From Megaustenia siamemsis (lineage: Eukaryota; Mollusca; Gastropoda; Stylommatophora; Ariophantidae): a stretch of DNA of 64,000 nucleotides. This document shows, in pieces, positions 10,093 through 22,064 of this stretch. A model generated the notes under the pieces. That model ran no database searches and was not told the DNA's origin. It saw only the letters and a program-made list of their open reading frames with translations. Within the stretch, counting starts at the first letter, position 1, and each line of letters opens with the position of its first letter. The translations under genes were made by a program, and so were the position numbers. The stretch covers positions 88,054,650-88,118,649 of the forward strand of contig JAVIAB010000156.1 in assembly GCA_032433765.1 (NCBI GenBank), read 5' to 3'.

Positions 10093-11466
10093 GTGTAGTG
10101 ATGACATGTACCACGGAATGTCATATAACAATGATGACATGTACTACGGAATGGCATATAACAATGATGGCATGTACCAAGGAATTGCATATAACAATGA
10201 TGACATGTACCAAGGAATGACATATACCAATGATGGCATGTGCCAAGGAATTACATATAACAATGATGGCATGTACCAAGGGATGGCATATAACAATAAT
10301 AACATGTACCAAGGGATGGCATATAACAATAATAACATGTATCAAGGGATGGCATATAACAATGATAACATGTACCAAGGGATGGCATATAACAATGATA
10401 ACATGTACCAAGGGATGGCATATAACAATGATAACATGTACCAAGGAATGACATATACCAATGATGGCATGTACCAAGGAATTACATATAACAATAATAA
10501 CATGTACCAAGGGATGGCATATAACAATGATAACATGTACCAAGGGATGGGCATATAACAATGATAACATATACCAAGTTATGGCATATAACAATGATGG
10601 CATGTACCTAGGAATGTCATATAACAATGATGACATGTACCACGGAATGTCATATAACAATGATGGCATGTACAAAGGATGGTATATAACAATGATGACA
10701 TGTACCAAGGGATGATATATAACAGTGATGGCATGTACCAAGGGATGGTATATAACAATGATGACATGTATCAAGGAATGACATATAACAATGATAGCAT
10801 GTGCAAAGGGATGGTATATAACAATAATGACATGTACCAAGGAACGACATATAACAATGATGGCATGTACAAAGGAATGACATATAACAATGATGGCATG
10901 TACAAAGGAATGACATATAACAATGATGACATGTCCCAAGGGTTGACATATAACAGTGATGACATGTACCAAGGGATGGTATATAAAAATGACATGTACC
11001 AAGGAATGTCATATAACAATGATGGCATGTACAAAGGAATGACATATACCAATGATGACATGTACAAAGAAATGCCATATAACAATGATGACATGTACCA
11101 ACGGATGGCTTATAACAATGATGACATGTACCAAGGGATGGCATATAACAATGATAACATGTACCAAGGGATGGCATATAACAATGATAACATGTACCAA
11201 GGGATGGCATATAACAATGATAACATTTACCAAGGGATGGCATTTAATCATGATGACATGTACCAAAGGATAGTATATAACAATGATGACATGTACCAAG
11301 GGATGGCATATAACAATGATAACATGTACTAAGGGATGACATATAACCATGATAACATGTACCAAGGGATGGCATATAATCATGATGACATGTACCAAAG
11401 GATAGTATATAACAATGACGACATGTACCAAAGGATAGTATATAACAATGACGACATGTACCAAGG
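10093..11466. repeat. 33-bp minisatellite, about 41 copies
   Basis: Units of 33 bp with aacaatgatgacatgtacca and agggatggcatat. Because 33 is divisible by three and the unit lacks stops in several frames, long frames with 11-residue repeats open on both strands. None has splice sites or a conserved start. Confidence 0.95.
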
Positions 11467-11545
11467 GACATATGCAATAGCGAGTTTCATGTCACCTAGC
11501 AGTGTTGTGTCAGTTTCATATAAACGAGTTTTATTATCAAATTAT
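11467..11545. other. Short unique spacer between arrays
   Basis: About 80 bp of single-copy DNA between the 33-bp and 47-bp arrays. No exon signal. Confidence 0.4.
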
Positions 11546-12411
11546 CTAAAAGTGTTTAATATAAATAGTATTGTACTAGGTCTACACTGTCACTAGAAGT
11601 GTTTAATATAAATATTATTGTACCAGATCTACACGGTCTTTATAAGTGTTTAATATAAATAATATTGTACCAGATTTACACTGTCACTAGAAGTGTTTAA
11701 TATAAATATTACTGTACCAGGTCTAAAATAACTCTCTATAAGTGTTTACTATAAGTATTATTGTACAAGATCTACACTGTCATTAGAAGTGTTTAATATA
11801 AATATTACTGTACTAGATCGACACTCTCTTGAAGTGTTTAATATAAATATTATTGTGCCAGGTCTACGCTGTCATTAGAAGTGTTTAATACAAATATTAT
11901 TGTACCAGGTCTAAAGTGTCACTAGAAGTGTTTAATATAAATATTAGTGTACCAGGTCTACGCTGTCATTAGTAGTGTTTAATATAAATAGTATTGCATC
12001 AGATCTACACTGTCACTAGAAGTGTTTAATATAAATATTATTGTGCCAGGTCTACGCTGTCATTAGAAGTGTTTAATACAAATATTATTGTACCAGGTCT
12101 AAAGTGTCACTAGAAGTGTTTAATATACATATTAGTGTACCAGGTCTACGCTGTCATTAGTAGTGTTTAATATAAATATTATTGTACCAGGTCTACGCTG
12201 TCATTAGAAGTGTTTAATATAAATATTATTGTAATATGTCTAAAGTGTCACTCGGAGTGTTTAATATAAATATTATTGTACCAGATCTACACTGTCTCTA
12301 AAAGTGTTTAATATAAATATTATTGTACCAGATCTACATGTCTCTAGAAGTGTTTAATATAAATATTATTGTACCAGATCTACACTGTCTCTAGAAGTGT
12401 TTAATATAAAT
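11546..12411. repeat. 44-47-bp minisatellite, diverged half, about 19 copies
   Basis: Units with agtgtttaatataaatatta and ttgtaccaggtctac, variable in length and sequence. This is the older, distal end (relative to the minus-strand exon at 13840) of the array that continues after the insertion at 12412. Confidence 0.9.
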
Positions 12412-12683
12412 GTTTATCCTGTGTGTTACCGGGGCCTCATTATGAGGGAGGTAAAGAATAGTGACACTGTGACCTTCCAGGCATGTCGTAAGAGGCGACT
12501 AAGGAGGTTGATCGATGGCTTGACAAGCTGTCATTGTAAAAAGTCTTGTTATGGAAACAGCGCCATAGATTTTAGATCAGTGATCTCTGCAATATGTGCC
12601 ATTTTGGCACGCAAGGTTTCTGTTTTTGAGATTGTGGTTCTGCCCTATGTGCCGTCTTCGGCTCGAAAGGACAATAGATAGAT
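12412..12683 (+). mobile_element. Short retroposon sharing its 3' tail with a LINE
   Basis: A 272-bp insertion in the 47-bp array, flanked by perfect 19-bp target-site duplications (agaagtgtttaatataaat at 12393-12411 and 12684-12702). These are true duplications, because removing the insert restores the array phase. No clear Pol III boxes are seen. The body holds gtcgtaagaggcgac, a small GTCG/CGAC inverted repeat. The last 43 bp match the 3' end of the minus-strand LINE at 28761 at about 38 positions, including cggctcgaaagg and the (ATAG)n tail. I infer a SINE or internally deleted LINE mobilised by that LINE's machinery. Confidence 0.85.
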
Positions 12684-13845
12684 AGAAGTGTTTAATATAA
12701 ATATTGTTGTACCAGATCTACACTGTCTCTAGAAGTGTTTAATATAAATATTATTGTACCAGATCTTCACTGTCTCTAGAAGTGTTTAATATAAATATTA
12801 TTGTACCAGATCTACACTGTCTCTAGAAGTGTTTAATATAAATATTATTGTACCAGATCTTCACTGTCTCTAGAAGTGTTTAATATAAATATTATTGTAC
12901 CAGATCTTCACTGTCTCTAGAAGTGTTTAATATAAATATTATTGTACCAGATCTTCACTGTCTCTAGAAGTGTTTAATATAAATATTATTGTACCAGATC
13001 TTCACTGTCTCTAGAAGTGTTTAATATAAATATTATTGTACCAGATCTTCACTGTCTCTAGAAGTGTTTAATATAAATATTATTGTACCAGATCTTCACT
13101 GTCTCTAGAAGTGTTTAATATAAATATTATTGTACCAGATCTACACTGTCTCTAGAAGTGTTTAATATAAATATTATTGTACCAGATCTTCACTGTCTCT
13201 AGAAGTGTTTAATATAAATATTATTGTACCAGATCTTCACTGTCTCTAGAAATGTTTAATATAAATATTATTGTACCAGATCTTCACTGTCTCTAGAAGT
13301 GTTTAATATAAATATTATTGTATCAGATCTTCACTGTCTCTAGAAGTGTTTAATATAAATATTATTGTACCAGATTTTCACTGTTTCTAGAAATGTTTAA
13401 TATAAATATTATTGTACCAGATCTTCACTGTCTCTAGAAGTGTTTAATATAAATATTATTGTACCAGATTTTCACTGTTTCTAGAAATGTTTAATATAAA
13501 TATTATTGTACCAGATTTTCACTGTTTCTAGAAATGTTTAATATAAATATTATTGTACCAGATTTTCACTGTTTCTAGAAATGTTTAATATAAATATTAT
13601 TGTACCAGATTTTCACTGTTTCTAGAAATGTTTAATATAAATATTATTGTACCAGATCTTCACTGTTTCTAGAAATGTTTAATATAAATATTATTGTACC
13701 AGATCTTCATTGTCTCTAGAAATGTTTAATATAAATATTGTTTACCAGATCTTCACTGTCTCTAGAAGTGTTTAATATAAATATTATGGTACCAGATCTT
13801 CACTGTCTCTAGAAGTGTTGAATATAAATATTATTGTACCAGGTC
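12684..13845. repeat. 47-bp minisatellite, homogeneous half, carries a splice-donor copy
   Basis: About 25 near-identical 47-bp units. On the minus strand each reads agagacagtgaagatctg then gtacaataatattt. The first unit is the end of exon 13840-13937 itself (ggagacagtttagacctg|gtacaata). The last 18 nt of coding sequence and its donor are thus copied through the array. Confidence 0.9.
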
Positions 13846-13937
13846 TAAACTGTCTCCAACGAACTCTTTGATGATCTCGGTCAGTGTCTCCATGACCATC
13901 AATCTGACACTTTCTGTAACATCTTCAGACCCACAGC
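13840..13937 (-). CDS. Rab-effector gene, 32-codon helical exon
   Basis: Minus-strand exon after a good acceptor (gtctttccag), starting with 2 nt that complete the codon from exon 16697-16798. The peptide begins CGSEDVTESVRLMVMETLTE and continues IIKEFVGDSLDL, likely an amphipathic helix. I end it at GACCTG|gtacaa (phase 0), which matches the phase-0 acceptor of exon 8715-8819. A second possible donor, GACA|gttt, would give phase 1. The donor is weak by consensus and has been copied throughout the adjoining 47-bp array. No family motif is recognised. Confidence 0.68.
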
Positions 13938-14019
13938 CTGGAAAGACACAATGCACTTAGGTCAACGACTTTCAAACAGAACGGCCGGTTCAAGTGTGAA
14001 GCAGACCATGAATCGATGG
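13938..14019. other. Intron sequence beside the acceptor
   Basis: Short unique stretch between the acceptor of exon 13840-13937 and the retrotransposon fragment. It may include decayed 5' sequence of that fragment. Confidence 0.4.
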
Positions 14020-14290
14020 CTTGTCTACTTTCATGAGGAGAAATGAAAGAGCGGACAGGTTGGCTATCGTTAAGGACGGTCAACCAATGGATCGGACGGA
14101 CATCATCAATACCCTCCGAAATTTTGGAACGGTACAGGACTTCGACAACCATGTGACCACGTCATTCCTATGGGTGAAAGAGATGGGAGTTAATATGAGC
14201 ACAGCCAGAAACGAGAAACTTTGTGGGCGTGTAAGAAGATTATTCAACCAACACAGAACTGGAGTCATATAATATTCAATAATTCAATTA
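14020..14290 (+). pseudogene. LINE fragment: end of an RNase H domain
   Basis: The plus-strand frame gives RRNERADRLAIVKDGQ, then later FNQHRTGVI. NERAD is the end of the RNase H domain of I-like non-LTR retrotransposons, and the basic tail that follows is usual in them. Only this piece, about 80 codons, remains; no reverse transcriptase is present. It differs from the RNase H of the element at 30613 (NERADKLAKEG). It is a dead insert in an intron. Confidence 0.7.
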
Positions 14291-14490
14291 TGATGACCCA
14301 CGAATAGCTCAATAACTCAATTATGATGACCCGCAAATAGCTCAATAATGCATCATGCATAAATCATGCATCGATGGATTAACAAATGTTGGTAGGATCT
14401 AGGACGTAGGATCTTCAAGGTCAGAAAGTTGTAGATTCGCCTCCACACAGAAACGACACGTAGTTTGTGGGCATTGGCCAGGATTTTATG
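14291..14490. other. Unique stretch with a 37-bp doublet
   Basis: Two copies of caattatgatgaccc with aatagctcaataa lie at about 14284-14345. The rest is single copy with no gene signal. Confidence 0.45.
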
Positions 14491-14735
14491 AGCTTACCTG
14501 GGGACAGAGGATATGTTCCATATCGCGAGTTTACCTGTATGGGGACAGAGGATATGCTCCATATTGTGAGTTTACCTATACGGGGGACAGAAGATATTCT
14601 CCATATCGTGAGCTTACTATGGGACAGAAGATATGCTCCATTACGTGAGTTTACCTATATCGGGACAAAAGATATGCTCCATATCGTGAGCATTCCTGGG
14701 GACAGATGGAACGTACCTAGGTCTGGGGTGAAACA
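14491..14735. repeat. About 40-bp imperfect repeat, 6 copies
   Basis: Units with ggggacagaggatatgctcc and atatcgtgagtttacct. Lengths vary from 35 to 41 bp. Confidence 0.85.
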
Positions 14736-14794
14736 TTGTGTGTGAGAAAGAATTCGTGACGTTTGGAGATTGACATAAATAGATTTATCATCTC

Positions 14795-14966
14795 AACATC
14801 GGTAACTTTTATCAACACTTCGGTCAATTTTATCAACACTTCGGTAAATTTTATCAACACATCGGTAACGCCCATCAACACTTCAGTCCCTTTAACCAAT
14901 AAATCGACCAATTTTATCATCATTTCAGTAAAGTTTTATCAATACATCGATCAATTTTATCAACAC
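14795..14966. repeat. 21-bp repeat, about 8 copies
   Basis: Degenerate 21-bp units with ttttatcaacacttcggtca. It runs directly into the 36-bp array. Confidence 0.85.
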
Positions 14967-15370
14967 TCATTGACTAATTACTATATCAAAGTGACGTTGT
15001 ACTCACTGACTAATGACTATATCAAAGTGACGTTGTACTCACTGACTAATGACTATATCAAAGTGACGTTGTACTCACTGACTAATGACTATATCAAAGT
15101 TGGGTTGTGCTCACTGACTAATGTATTTATCAAAGTAGGGTTGTTCTCATTAGTCCGTGAGTAATGGGAACAACCCAACTTTGATATAGTCATTAGTCAG
15201 TGAATAAAACGTCAGTTTGATATATACATTAGTCAGTGAGCACAGCGTTAGTTTGATATAGTCATTAGTCAGTGATTACAATGTTAATTTGATATAGCCA
15301 TTAGTTAGTGAGTACAACGTTAATTTCATATAGTATTTAGTTAGTGAATAAAACGTTAGTTTGATATAGT
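14967..15370. repeat. 36-bp minisatellite inverted on itself
   Basis: Left arm (14967-15152): five 36-bp units with ctgactaatgactatatcaa and agtgacgttgtactca. Right arm (15162 onward): the same unit in reverse complement (tttgatatagtcattagtca). The switch lies at about 15157, where ttgttctcatta faces taatgggaacaa across a spacer of about 9 bp. Single strands could fold into a long hairpin. Confidence 0.85.
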
Positions 15371-16678
15371 CATTAGTCATTGAGTACATCAATATAGTCA
15401 TTAGTCAGTGAATCTAACGTAAGTTTGATATAGTTATTAGTCAGTGAGTACATCAATATTGCCAATAATCAGAGAATACAACGTTATTTTTATATAGTCA
15501 TTAGTCAGTGAGTACATCAATATAATCATTAGTCAGTGAGTACATCAATATAGTTATTAGTCAGTGAGTACATCAATATAGTTATTAGTCAGTGAGTACA
15601 TCAATATAGTCATTAGTCAGTACATCAATATAGTTATTAGTCAGTGAGTACATCAAAATAGTCATTAGTCAGTGAGTACATCAATATAGTTATTAGTCAG
15701 TGAGTACATCAATATAGTCATTAGTCAGTGAGTACATCAATATAGTTATTAGTCAGTGAGTGCATCAATATAGTTATTAGTCAGTGAGTACATCAATATA
15801 GTTATTAGTCAGTGATTACATCAATATAGTCATTAGTCAGTGAGTACATCAATATAGTTATTAGTCAGTGAGTACATCAATATAGTTATTAGTCAGTGAG
15901 TACATCAATATAGTTATTAGTCAGTGAGTACATCAATATAGTCATTAGTCAGTGAGTACATCAATATAGTTATTAGTCAGTGAGTACATCAATATAGTTA
16001 TTAGTCAGTGAGTACATCAATATAGTTATTAGTCAATGAGTACATCAATATAGTTATTAGTCAGTGAGTACATCAATATAGTTATTAGTCAGTGAGTACA
16101 TCAATATAGTTATTAGTCAGTGAGTACATCAATATAGTTATTAGTCAGTGAGTACATCAATATAGTTATTAGTCAGTGAGTACATCAATATAGTTATTAG
16201 TCAGTGAGTACATCAATATAGTTATTAGTCAGTGAGTACATCAATATAGTTATTAGTCAGTGAGTACATCAATATAGTCATTAGTCAGTGAGTACATCAA
16301 TATAGTTATTAGTCAGTGAGTACATCAATATAGTTATTAGTCAGTGAGTACATCAATATAGTTATTAGTCAATGAGTACATCAATATAGTTATTAGTCAG
16401 TGAGTACATCAATATAGTTATTAGTCAGTGAGTACATCAATATAGTTATTAGTCAGTGAGTACATCAATATAGTTATTAGTCAGTGAGTACATCAATATA
16501 GTTATTAGTCAGTGAGTACATCAATATAGTTATTAGTCAGTGAGTACATCAATATAGTTATTAGTCAGTGAGTACATCAATATAGTTATTAGTCAGTGAG
16601 TACATCAATATAGTTATTAGTCAGTGATTACATCAATATAGTTATTAGTCAGTGAGTACATCAATATAGTTATTAGTC
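15371..16678. repeat. 28-bp minisatellite derived from the 36-bp unit, about 46 copies
   Basis: Highly uniform 28-bp units (tcaatatagttattagtcag then tgagtaca). It equals the inverted 36-bp unit minus 8 bp in the aacgttagttt segment. Both forms alternate at 15360-15500. It starts about 18 bp inside the donor of exon 16697-16798. Confidence 0.95.
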
Positions 16679-16696
16679 ATACAAATATCTTCTTAC

Positions 16697-16798
16697 TCTG
16701 GTGGGCGCGACTCAGCCTCTCAGTGAACTCCCTCAGCAGTCTCTTCACTTGCTCTTCTATCCCTGACAGCGCCCCAGCACCTGATGATGGACTCAAAT
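16697..16798 (-). CDS. Rab-effector gene, 33-codon helical exon
   Basis: Minus-strand exon with acceptor ttttctctgctatag and consensus donor CCAGA|gtaaga, phase 1 to phase 1, open in only one frame. The peptide starts LSPSSGAGALSGIEEQVKRL and continues LREFTERLSRAHQ: a Gly/Ser linker and then a charged amphipathic helix. Its first two bases complete a GAT or similar codon from the exon at 21863-21997, and its last base pairs in phase with exon 13840-13937. No family-specific motif is seen; short coiled segments are common in Slac2 C-terminal halves. Confidence 0.75.
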
Positions 16799-16804
16799 CT
16801 ATAG

Positions 16805-17645
16805 CAGAGAAAACATGACAAGTCTATGCAATAAAACATGACAAGTCTATGCAATAAAACATGACAAGTCTATGCAATAAAACATGACAAGTCTATGCAA
16901 TAAAACATGACAAGTCTATGCAATAAAACATGACAAGCCTATCCAATAAAACATGACAAGTCTGTCCAATAAAACATGACAAGTCTATGCAATAAAACAT
17001 AACAAGTCTGTGCAATAAAACATAACAAGTCTATGCAATAAAACATAACAAGTCTATGCAATAAAACATAACAAGTCTATGCAATAAAACATAACAAGTC
17101 TATGCAATAAAACATAACAAGACTATGCAATAAAACATAACAAGTCTATGCAATAAAACATAACAAGTCTATGCAATAAAACATAACATAACAAGTCTAT
17201 GTAATAAAATATGACAAGACTATGCAATAAAACAAGACAGATCTATGAAATAAAAGATGACTTGTCTATCCAATAAAACATGACATGCAATAAAACGAGA
17301 CAGGTCTATGAAATAAAACATGACAAGTCTATCCAATAAAACATAACAAGTCTATTCAATAAAACATGACAAGTCTATCCAATAAAACATAACAGGTCTA
17401 TGCAATAAAACATGACAAATCTATCCAATAAAACATGACAAGCCTATCCAATAAAACATGATAAGTCTATCCAATAAAACATGATAAATCTATAAAATAA
17501 AACATGACAAATCTATCCAATAAAACATAACAAGTCTATCCAATAAAACATGACAAGTCTATTCAATAAAACATGACAAGACTATCCAATAAAACATGAC
17601 AAGACTATCAAATAAAACATGACAAGTCTATCAAATAAAACATAC
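16805..17645. repeat. 23-bp minisatellite, about 36 copies
   Basis: Units of 23 bp with gacaagtctatgcaataaaa and cat. Variants (atccaat, cataac) are clustered. The array starts within about 15 bp of the acceptor of exon 16697-16798. Confidence 0.95.
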
Positions 17646-17840
17646 ATACACACGCAAATAAAAATGTATACATACACGCAGACACAAACGTTCGCCCACA
17701 CACTTAAAACACACACGTACGCACAAACACACACACTACACTAACACATTCACAAACATGCACACTCACGTATAAACACATACTAACATGGACGTGCACG
17801 TATACATACACACACGCGTACGCACAGACACACACGGGTT
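17646..17840. repeat. CA-rich low-complexity tract
   Basis: Impure (CA)n with cacacgtacgcacaaacaca-type blocks, a decayed dinucleotide microsatellite. Confidence 0.8.
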
Positions 17841-17874
17841 TTAAATATCGCCAACATTATTCTGATCCAACATC

Positions 17875-20800
17875 AACACAATCACTAGGATTACTAAACA
17901 TCAACTCACCCAATAGGATTACTAAACATCAACTAACCCAATAGGATTACTAAACATCAACTAACCCACTAGGATTACTAAACATCAACTAACCCAATAG
18001 GATTACTAAACATCAACTAACCCACTAGGATTACTAAACATCAACTAACCCAATAGGAGTACTAAACATCAACAAAATCACTAGGATTACAAAACATCAA
18101 CAAAATCCCTAGGATTACTAAACATCAACAAACCCAATAGGATTACTAAACATCAACAAACCCAATAGGATTACTAAACATCAACAAACCCAATAGGATT
18201 ACTAAACATCAACAAACCCAATAGGATTACTAAACATCAACTAACCCAATAGGATTACTAAACATCAACAAACCCAATAGGATTACTAAACATCAACTAA
18301 CCCAATAGGATTACTAAACATCAACTAACCCAATAGGATTACTAAACATCAACTAACCCAATAGGATTACTAAACATCAACAAAATCACTAGGATTACTA
18401 AACATCAACAAACCCAATAGGATTACTAAACATCAACTAACTCCCTAGAATTATTAAACATCAAGTAACAAAATAGGATTACTTTACATCAACTAACCCA
18501 CTAGAATTACTAAACAACTAACACACTAGGATTGCTAAACATCAACTAACCCAATAGGATTACTAAACATCAAATAACACACTAGGATTACAAAACAACT
18601 AACCGAATTGGATTACTAAACATCAACTAAACCAATAGGATTGATAAACATCATCTAATCCACTATGATTACTTAAAATTAACTAACCCACTAGGATTGC
18701 TAAACATCAACTAAACCACTAGGATTACTAAGCATCAACTAACCCACTAGGATTGCTAAACATCAACTAACCCACTAGGATTATAAACAAATAACCCACT
18801 AGGATTACTAAACAACTAACCCACTATTGTTACTAAACATCAAATAACTCATTAGGATTCCTAAACATTAACAAACCCACAAGGATTACTAAACATCATC
18901 TAACCACTATGATTCCTAAGCATCACAAAATCACAAGGATTACTAAACATCAACAGATCCACTAGGATTCCTAAACATCAACAAACCCACTATGTTTACT
19001 AAACATCAACAAACCCACTAGGATTACTAAACATGAACTAACCCACTAGGTTTACTAACATCAACTAACCCACTAGGATTACTAACAACAAACCTACTCG
19101 GTTTCCTAAACATCAACAAACCTATAGGATTAATAACCACCAAAATCCCACAAGGATTACAAAACATTAAATAACTTAATAAAATTACTGAACACCCATT
19201 GACTCGCTAGGATTACTAAATATACACTTACCCACTAGGATTACTAAACATAAACTAACCCACTAGGATTGCTAAACATCAACAAACTCACTTGAATTAT
19301 TAAACATCAACAAACCCACTTGAATTACTAAACATCAACTAACCAACTTGAATTACTAAACATTAACTAACCCACTTGAATTTCTAAACATTAACCAACC
19401 CACTTGAATTACTAAACATTAACTAACCCACTGGAATTACTAAACATCAACAAACCCACTTAAGTTACTAAACATTAATTAACCCAATTGAATTACTAAA
19501 CATCAACAAACTCACTTGAATTACTAAACATCAACAAACCCTCTTCAATTACTAAACATTAACTAACCCACTTGAGTTACTAAACATCAACAAACCCACT
19601 TGAATTACTAAACATCAACTAACCCACTTGAATTACTAAACATTAACTACCCACTTGAATTATTAAACATCAACAAACACACTTGAATTACTAAACATTA
19701 ACTAACCCAATTGAATTACTAAACATCAACAAACCCACTTGAATTACTAAACATCAACAAACCCACTTCAATTACTAAACATCAACTAACCCACTTGAAT
19801 TACTAAACATCAACAAACCCACTTGAATTACTAAACATCAACTAACCAACTTGAATTACTAAACATTAACTAACCCACTTGAATTTCTAAACATAAACTA
19901 ACCCACTAGGATTGCTAAACATCAACAAACCCACTTGAATTATTAAACATCAACAAACCCACTTCAATTACTAAACATCAACTAACCCACTTGAATTACT
20001 AAACATCAACAAACCCACTTGAATTACTAAACATCAACTAACCAACTTGAATTACTAAACATTAACTAACCCACTTGAATTTCTAAACATTAACCAACCC
20101 ACTTGAATTACTAAACATTAACTAACCCACTGGAATTACTAAACATCAACAAACCCACTTGAATTACTAAACATCAACAAACCCACTTAAGTTACTAAAC
20201 ATTAATTAACCCAATTGAATTACTAAACATCAACAAACTCACTTGAATTACTAAACATCAACAAACCCTCTTCAATTACTAAAATTTATCTAACCCACTT
20301 GAATTACTAAACATCAACAAACCCACTTGAATTACTAAACATCAACTAACCCACTTGAATTACTAAACATTAACTACCCACTTGAATTATTAAACATCAA
20401 CAAACACACTTGAATTACTAAACATTAACTAACCCAATTGAATTACTAAACATCAACAAACCCACTTGAATTACTAAACATTTACTAACCCACATGAATT
20501 ACTAAACATCAACAAACCCACTTGAATTACTAAACATTAACTAACCCACTTGAATTATTAAACATCAACTAACCCACTTGAATTACTAAACATTAACTAA
20601 ACTGCTTGAATTACTAAACATCAACAAACCCACTTGGATTACTAAACATTAACTAACCCACATGAATTACTAAACATCAACAAACCCACTTGAATTACTA
20701 AACATCAACAAAACCACTTGAATTACTAAACATTAACTAACCCACTTGAATTACTAAACATCAACAAACCAATTTGAATTACTAAACACCAACTAACCCA

Positions 20801-21815
20801 CTTGAATTACCAAATATCAACAATCTCACTTGAATTACTAAACATCAACTAACCCACTAGAATTACGGAACATCAACAAACTTACTTGAATTACTAAACA
20901 TCAACAAACCCACTTGTATTACTAAACATTAACTAACCCACTTGAATTACTAAACATCAACTAACCCACTAGGTTTATTAAACATCAGCAAACCCACTTG
21001 GATTACTAAACTTCAACAAACCCAATAGGATTACAAAACATCAACAAACCCGCTTGAATTACTAAACATCAAATAACCCACAAGGTTAACCAAACACCAA
21101 ATAACTCACTGGGATTACTAAAAAACAAATAACTCACTAGGATTACTAAAAATCAACAACCCACTATCATTACTAAACATCAACTAACTCACTAGGATTA
21201 CTAAACATGACCTATCCCACTAGGATTACAAAACATCAACCAACCCATTAGGATTACTAAACACTAACTAACATAATGTGATTAAAAATCATCAATAAAG
21301 CCACTATTTTTACTAAACATTAGATAACCCACTAGGTTTACTAAATATCAACTAATTCACTAGAATTACTAAATATCAACTAATTTACTAGGTTTACTAA
21401 ATATCAACTAATTCACTAGAATTACTAAATATCAACTAAGTCACTAGGTTTACTAAACATCAACTAACTTACTAAGTTTACTAAACATCAACAAACCCAC
21501 TAGGATTACAAAAAATAAACAAACTCACTAGGTTTATTAAATATCAACTAATCCACTGTGATTACTAAACATCAACAAATAAACTAGGATTACTAAACAT
21601 CAACAAACCCACTAGGATTACTAAACATCAACAAACCCACTAGGATTACAACAAATCAAATAACCCACTTGATTTACTGAACATCAACAAACCCACAAGT
21701 ATTACAAAACATCAAGAAACCCACTAGGATTACAACAGATAAAAAAACCCACTTGATTTACTAAACATCAACAAACCGACTACGATTAATAAACATCAAG
21801 AAACCCACTAGTAGA
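17875..21815. repeat. 28-bp minisatellite, about 140 copies
   Basis: Nearly 4 kb of 28-bp units with aggattactaaacatcaact and aacccact. A block using ttgaattactaaacatc fills 19.3-20.9 kb. Within it, the pattern at about 19.32-19.56 kb recurs at about 20.03-20.29 kb, some 0.7 kb apart with one extra unit, which shows segmental duplication. Ends are more diverged than the middle. Confidence 0.95.
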
Positions 21816-21862
21816 TCAATAAACATGACCTGTTGAAATCAGATTATCCAACATGAACTCAC

Positions 21863-21997
21863 CAAATGAAGGAGAACATGAACCAATTGAATTACCTTCT
21901 AGAATGAGGTCAAGGTCTTGAAACAGCTGGTGAAATTGAACTCTGAAATAATGCGCTTCTCGTCCCCAAACATCACCAAGTTCCTCGCTGTAAACGT
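21863..21997 (-). CDS. Rab-effector gene, 44-codon exon
   Basis: Minus-strand exon after a strong acceptor (cgatctttctttcag), phase 1 start. The peptide begins VYSEELGDVWGREAHYFRVQ and continues FHQLFQDLDLILEG, a mixed aromatic and acidic sequence likely to be helical. Two donors fit: CATTTG|gtgagt at 21863, preferred because it is the stronger consensus, and CTAGAAG|gtaatt at 21896. Both end in phase 1 and join exon 16697-16798, so alternative donor use would add or drop 11 residues. No known domain. Confidence 0.72.
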
Positions 21998-22064
21998 CTG
22001 AAAGAAAGATCGTGCCTCTGAGATATCCCTTGCAACAGGGTTTTGATTTCTGTCGCAGTGTCCA

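Noticed and set aside
10091..11477. Frames with 11-residue repeats resembling silk- or adhesive-type proteins
   Set aside because: 33-bp array. Opposite-strand frames are equally open, and there is no signal peptide or flanking domain.
17646..17840. Telomere- or centromere-like satellite
   Set aside because: It is a decayed CA microsatellite. No TTAGGG runs occur, and the arrays lie within introns of one gene.
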